Assembly: GCA_046313435.1 (NCBI GenBank)
Contig: JBKBYG010000045.1
Location: 1 to 10,714, forward strand
DNA length: 10,714 nt
From: JBKBYG01 sp046313435
Lineage (GTDB): Bacteria > Pseudomonadota > Alphaproteobacteria > Rickettsiales > Arcanibacteraceae
Direction of reading: 5' to 3'
Part shown: piece by piece, positions 8,215 through 10,714 of the stretch
Numbering within the stretch: position 1 is the stretch's first letter
How the letters are laid out: every line of letters starts with the position of its first letter
Program-made: the position numbers and the translations under genes
Notes under the pieces: model-generated
What the model saw: only the letters and a program-made list of their open reading frames with translations
Database searches by the model: none
Told to the model about the DNA's origin: nothing

Positions 8215-8249
8215 AAGACTTCTTTGGAACTCAGTTCTAAGGAAGTCTT
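8215..8249. terminator. Bidirectional hairpin between convergent genes
   Basis: The arms aagacttctttggaa (8215-8229) and ttctaaggaagtctt (8235-8249) pair over 15 bases with two G-U wobbles and a five-base loop. The hairpin starts 12 bases after the 715-residue gene's stop and lies about 30 bases beyond the bioA stop. This is the expected place for a shared terminator of two convergent genes. The T-runs on either side are short (ATTTCTC on plus, TGTATTTAG on minus), so intrinsic termination may be imperfect. Confidence 0.7.
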
Positions 8250-8280
8250 ATACCATTTCTCGTTTATATTACTTTACTAC

Positions 8281-9534
8281 TTACCTTACTTCTTCTTTTA
8301 TCGCATCAATTATACATTGTAAATCTTGTTGAGAAATTATAAAAGGTGGCATAACGTAAATAATATTACTAAAAGGTCTAAGCCAAACACCGTATTTTAT
8401 AAATTTTTCTCTTAAATCTATAATATCAATCTTTTTAATATCAACTTCCACTACTCCTATCGCACCTTTAACCCTTACATCCATAACCTTATTTGATTCT
8501 TTGCAAGCTTCAAGGCCCAATCCTAATTGTTTTTCAATTTCTTTAACCTGAGCAATTCTTGGTTCAGATTCGAATAGTTCTATTGAAGCAATTGCAGCCG
8601 AGCATGCCAGTGCATTTCCCATAAAAGTAGGACCATGCATAAATGCTTTGCTTACATCCGTACTATAAAATGGCTCATATACTTCATCAGTAACAATTGT
8701 TGCAGCTAACGGCAAAAATCCCCCTGTTAAAGCTTTGCCTACGCAAATAATATCAGGAGTAATACCAGCTTCACCACATGCAAACATTGAGCCTGTTCTG
8801 CCGAAACCAGTAGCTATTTCATCAGCAATAAATAAAATTTCATTTTCCTTACATATTTTGTATATTGAGGCAAGTATTTGAGCATTATGGAATTTCATGC
8901 CTCCTGCTGCTTGCACTAATGGCTCAATAATTAAAGCTGCAGTTTTATCCTTTACAGTTTTTATAAACTTCTCAAATTCATTAAGTGAGTTTTCGTCCTT
9001 AGGCAAATTAACTAAATACCAATTTGGATTAGCAACGCTAAATCCTTCATGATAACTATTATCACTAACGCTCATTGCCCCAAGAGTATCGCCATGATAT
9101 CCATCCTTAAAGCTTATAAAAGCTGTTTTTTCTTGTCTATCTTGATTACTGTAGAATTGTAAAGCAATTTTAAGCGCAATCTCAACCGCTACTGATCCTG
9201 AATCGCTATAAAATACTTTGCTAAAACCCTTTGGCAATATATGAATCAACTTATCAGCTAATTTATAAGCTGCTTCATGGGCAAGGCCTGAAAACATAAT
9301 ATGTGGCAAATTTTCAAGTTGCTTGTTTATGGCACTTTTTATATTAGGGTGAGAGTGACCATGACACATTGTCCACCAGCTTGATATTCCGTCAATCAAC
9401 TCTTGCCCATCAGACAATCTCATTCTAACGCCTTCTGCTGAAACTATAGGCTTTGCAATGGGAACTATTTTCTCTTGAGTATATGGATGCCAAACGTTTT
9501 TACGATATTCCATCCATTCTGGAAATTTATTCAA
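8281..9534 (-). CDS. bioA: Adenosylmethionine-8-amino-7-oxononanoate aminotransferase (DAPA synthase)
   Basis: BioA is a cytoplasmic PLP enzyme that transfers an amino group from S-adenosylmethionine to KAPA, giving 7,8-diaminopelargonate, the second step of the late biotin pathway. The 417 residues match the family length. Visible signatures are WHPYT (Y18), SSWW (51-54), DSGSVAVE (111-118), DGYHGDT (Y146), ADEIATGFGRTG (D238 contacting the PLP ring nitrogen, R246), the Schiff-base lysine in VGKALTGG (K267), MHGPTFMGN (299-307) and VWLRPF (R386). All correspond to E. coli BioA active-site residues. The start is TTG at 9534, directly after the bioB stop, with GGAG (9543-9546) eight bases upstream. 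An in-frame ATG at 9513 would remove only seven residues but has a poorer ribosome binding site. It is the second gene of a bioB-bioA operon, probably translationally coupled. It converges on the 715-residue gene across a hairpin. Confidence 0.97.
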   Translation of the reverse strand: MNKFPEWMEYRKNVWHPYTQEKIVPIAKPIVSAEGVRMRLSDGQELIDGISSWWTMCHGHSHPNIKSAINKQLENLPHIMFSGLAHEAAYKLADKLIHILPKGFSKVFYSDSGSVAVEIALKIALQFYSNQDRQEKTAFISFKDGYHGDTLGAMSVSDNSYHEGFSVANPNWYLVNLPKDENSLNEFEKFIKTVKDKTAALIIEPLVQAAGGMKFHNAQILASIYKICKENEILFIADEIATGFGRTGSMFACGEAGITPDIICVGKALTGGFLPLAATIVTDEVYEPFYSTDVSKAFMHGPTFMGNALACSAAIASIELFESEPRIAQVKEIEKQLGLGLEACKESNKVMDVRVKGAIGVVEVDIKKIDIIDLREKFIKYGVWLRPFSNIIYVMPPFIISQQDLQCIIDAIKEEVR

Positions 9535-10503
9535 TTATGCTGCTCCAAGTTCTGTATATTTTATTCCAAGTTTACTAAGCAAAATATTATCTTTATCTTG
9601 GTCAGGGTTAGGTGTTGTTAGCAATTTATTTCCATTAAATATTGAATTAGCTCCGGCTAAAAAACATAATGCTTGCATTTGATCGTTCATCTGAGTCCTT
9701 CCGGCAGATAATCTTACCCATGATTTTGGCATCATTATTCGTGCTACAGCAATAGTTCTAATAAAGTCAAAATCATCAATTTTTTCTACTTCATATAAAG
9801 GCGTACCTTTCATACGCATAAGTAAGTTTATAGGGACACTTTCAGGATGGGTTGGAAGATTTGCTAAAGTAAGCAGCATATTTACTCTATCATTTAAGGA
9901 TTCACCCATTCCAATTATTCCCCCACAACAAGTTTTAAGATCAGCTTCTCTAATATTACTTAGCGTCTGGAGTCTTTCTTCATAAGACCTAGTTGTTATA
10001 ATTTCCTTATAATATTCCTCAGAAGAATCTATATTATGGTTATAAAAATCTAATCCTTGATTTTTCAAATGCTCAGCTTGTGACTTTGTGATCATTCCCG
10101 CAGTTAGACATAATTCTAGCCCAGTCTTCTTTACTTCTTTTATAATATCACCTACTTTTTCTAAATCTCGATCATGAATATTTCGCCACGCAATTCCCAT
10201 ACAAAATCTTGTTGCACCTTTTTCCTTAGCTTGGTTAGCTTGTTTCAAGATTTCTTCGGGTTTCATTAATTTTTGCTTTTCAATATCAGTATTATAATGA
10301 GCAGATTGTGGACAATATTTACAATCCTCTGGACATGAACCAGTTTTAATGCTAAGCAATGTGCTCATTTGGATTTCATTAGGGTTAAAAAACTTCCTAT
10401 GGATAGTTTGAGCTTCAAACATTAAATCATTAAATGGAAGATTAAATAGGTCAAGTATTTCCTCAAATTTCCAATCATTTCGAATATTGTCTTTATTTTG
10501 CAT
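9535..10503 (-). CDS. bioB: Biotin synthase (radical SAM)
   Basis: BioB inserts sulfur into dethiobiotin to make biotin, the last step of the pathway, using a radical-SAM [4Fe-4S] cluster and an auxiliary [2Fe-2S] cluster that is the likely sulfur source. The 322 residues carry the radical-SAM triad in TGSCPEDCKYCPQSAHY (C57, C61, C64). The auxiliary cluster ligands are C101 (RFCMGIAWR), C132 (LELCLTAG), C192 (TCCGGIIGMGE) and R264 (WVRLSAGR). All seven cysteine and arginine ligands keep a constant offset of four from their E. coli counterparts. YNHNIDSS (154-161) is another family signature. The next residue, C193, is Ser in E. coli. The gene starts at ATG 10503 with no clear ribosome binding site. 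It heads the bioB-bioA operon and is divergent from bioF, 63 bases away. Confidence 0.98.
   Translation of the reverse strand: MQNKDNIRNDWKFEEILDLFNLPFNDLMFEAQTIHRKFFNPNEIQMSTLLSIKTGSCPEDCKYCPQSAHYNTDIEKQKLMKPEEILKQANQAKEKGATRFCMGIAWRNIHDRDLEKVGDIIKEVKKTGLELCLTAGMITKSQAEHLKNQGLDFYNHNIDSSEEYYKEIITTRSYEERLQTLSNIREADLKTCCGGIIGMGESLNDRVNMLLTLANLPTHPESVPINLLMRMKGTPLYEVEKIDDFDFIRTIAVARIMMPKSWVRLSAGRTQMNDQMQALCFLAGANSIFNGNKLLTTPNPDQDKDNILLSKLGIKYTELGAA
9543..9546 (-). promoter_or_regulatory. Ribosome binding site of bioA inside the end of bioB
   Basis: Minus-strand GGAG lies within the last codons of bioB, eight bases before the TTG that directly follows the bioB TAA. This spacing is near ideal and favours TTG 9534 over ATG 9513 as the bioA start. 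It also implies coupled translation of the two genes. Confidence 0.65.
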
Positions 10504-10514
10504 AAAAATAACTT

Positions 10515-10520
10515 ATTATA
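10515..10520 (-). promoter_or_regulatory. Possible -10 box for bioB in the divergent bioB/bioF gap
   Basis: A perfect minus-strand TATAAT occurs in the 63-base gap. No good -35 box stands 16-18 bases upstream, and transcription would begin only about five bases before the bioB ATG, giving a nearly leaderless message. The gap is almost pure A/T, so a chance match is likely. No biotin repressor operator (BirA- or BioR-type palindrome) was convincing here. Confidence 0.25.
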
Positions 10521-10566
10521 AAATTTATTACTTAATTGTTCCCTTTTATAGTTACTAATAATTTAA

Positions 10567-10714
10567 ATGTCATCCTTAAAAGAATTTGTAAATAAAAAAT
10601 TATCCCTTTTAAAAAGCCAAAACAATTACAGGTCTATAAAGACGTTACAATATTTACCTAATCAAGAAGTTATGTATAATGGTAAAAAATTATTATCTTT
10701 CTCTTCAAATGATT
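10567..10714 (+). CDS. bioF: 8-amino-7-oxononanoate synthase (KAPA synthase), N-terminal part, cut by right edge
   Basis: From ATG 10567 the frame is open to the window end, giving 49 residues that finish in NGKKLLSFSSND. This matches the N-terminal region of the alpha-oxoamine synthase family, in which E. coli BioF has YLNFSSNDYLGL. BioF is a PLP enzyme that condenses pimeloyl-thioester with alanine to make KAPA, the substrate of BioA. The family also includes 5-aminolevulinate synthase and 2-amino-3-ketobutyrate CoA ligase, which share this segment. Placement head-to-head with bioB-bioA makes BioF by far the likeliest. The catalytic lysine region lies outside the window. No clear ribosome binding site precedes the start. 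Confidence 0.85.
   Translation, partial: MSSLKEFVNKKLSLLKSQNNYRSIKTLQYLPNQEVMYNGKKLLSFSSND

Noticed and set aside
8111..8332. Plus-strand frame spanning the end of the 715-residue gene and the end of bioA
   Set aside because: It overlaps two genes and the hairpin out of frame, with no ribosome binding site or recognisable product.
10504..10566. Biotin repressor operator (BirA or BioR type) between bioB and bioF
   Set aside because: Only loose TTAT...ATAA matches were found, as expected by chance in near-pure A/T sequence. No palindrome matched a known operator well.

Overview
The window is AT-rich and gene-dense. It looks like part of the chromosome of a host-associated, probably obligately intracellular alphaproteobacterium of Rickettsiales or Holosporales type. 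The reasons are the low GC, the strongly A/T-biased codon use, an ankyrin-repeat gene, a large serine/lysine/asparagine-rich protein of unknown family, and biotin genes such as those known to be carried sporadically by intracellular bacteria. This placement is inference; no rRNA or other definitive marker is present. TGG encodes Trp and the standard bacterial code fits throughout.

Layout from left to right. (1) 1-1549, minus strand: an ankyrin-repeat protein gene running off the left edge. It is broken by one in-frame TAA where sibling repeats have GAA. Its C-terminal half contains a hydrophobic module duplicated in tandem (65 codons). (2) 1677-3119, minus: tldD, a complete metalloprotease gene. 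(3) 3208-5932, plus: polA (DNA polymerase I), divergent from tldD, interrupted by ten N's (4323-4332) across which the reading frame slips by one base, almost certainly an assembly gap. Its 5' nuclease and polymerase motifs are intact, but the expected 3'-5' proofreading residues are not found. (4) 6055-8202, plus: a 715-residue protein that I do not recognise, with its own promoter and ribosome binding site. It has two clear and two weaker copies of a roughly 90-residue module ending in an LPLDEI-type motif, then a hydrophobic C-terminus. (5) 8215-8249: a hairpin between convergent genes. (6) 8281-10503, minus: bioB and bioA as a tight two-gene operon, with bioA starting at TTG directly after the bioB stop. 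(7) 10567 to the right edge, plus: the first 49 codons of bioF, divergent from bioB.

BioF, BioA and BioB catalyse the first, second and last steps of the late biotin pathway (KAPA synthesis, DAPA synthesis, sulfur insertion). bioD and early genes such as bioC may lie beyond the right edge. polA and tldD are housekeeping genes. The ankyrin gene and the 715-residue gene are the accessory, possibly host-directed parts.

No rRNA, tRNA, CRISPR array, transposase or phage gene was seen, and no gene-free stretch exceeds about 130 bases. The most unusual element is the modular 715-residue protein. No well-supported new multi-gene system is visible.
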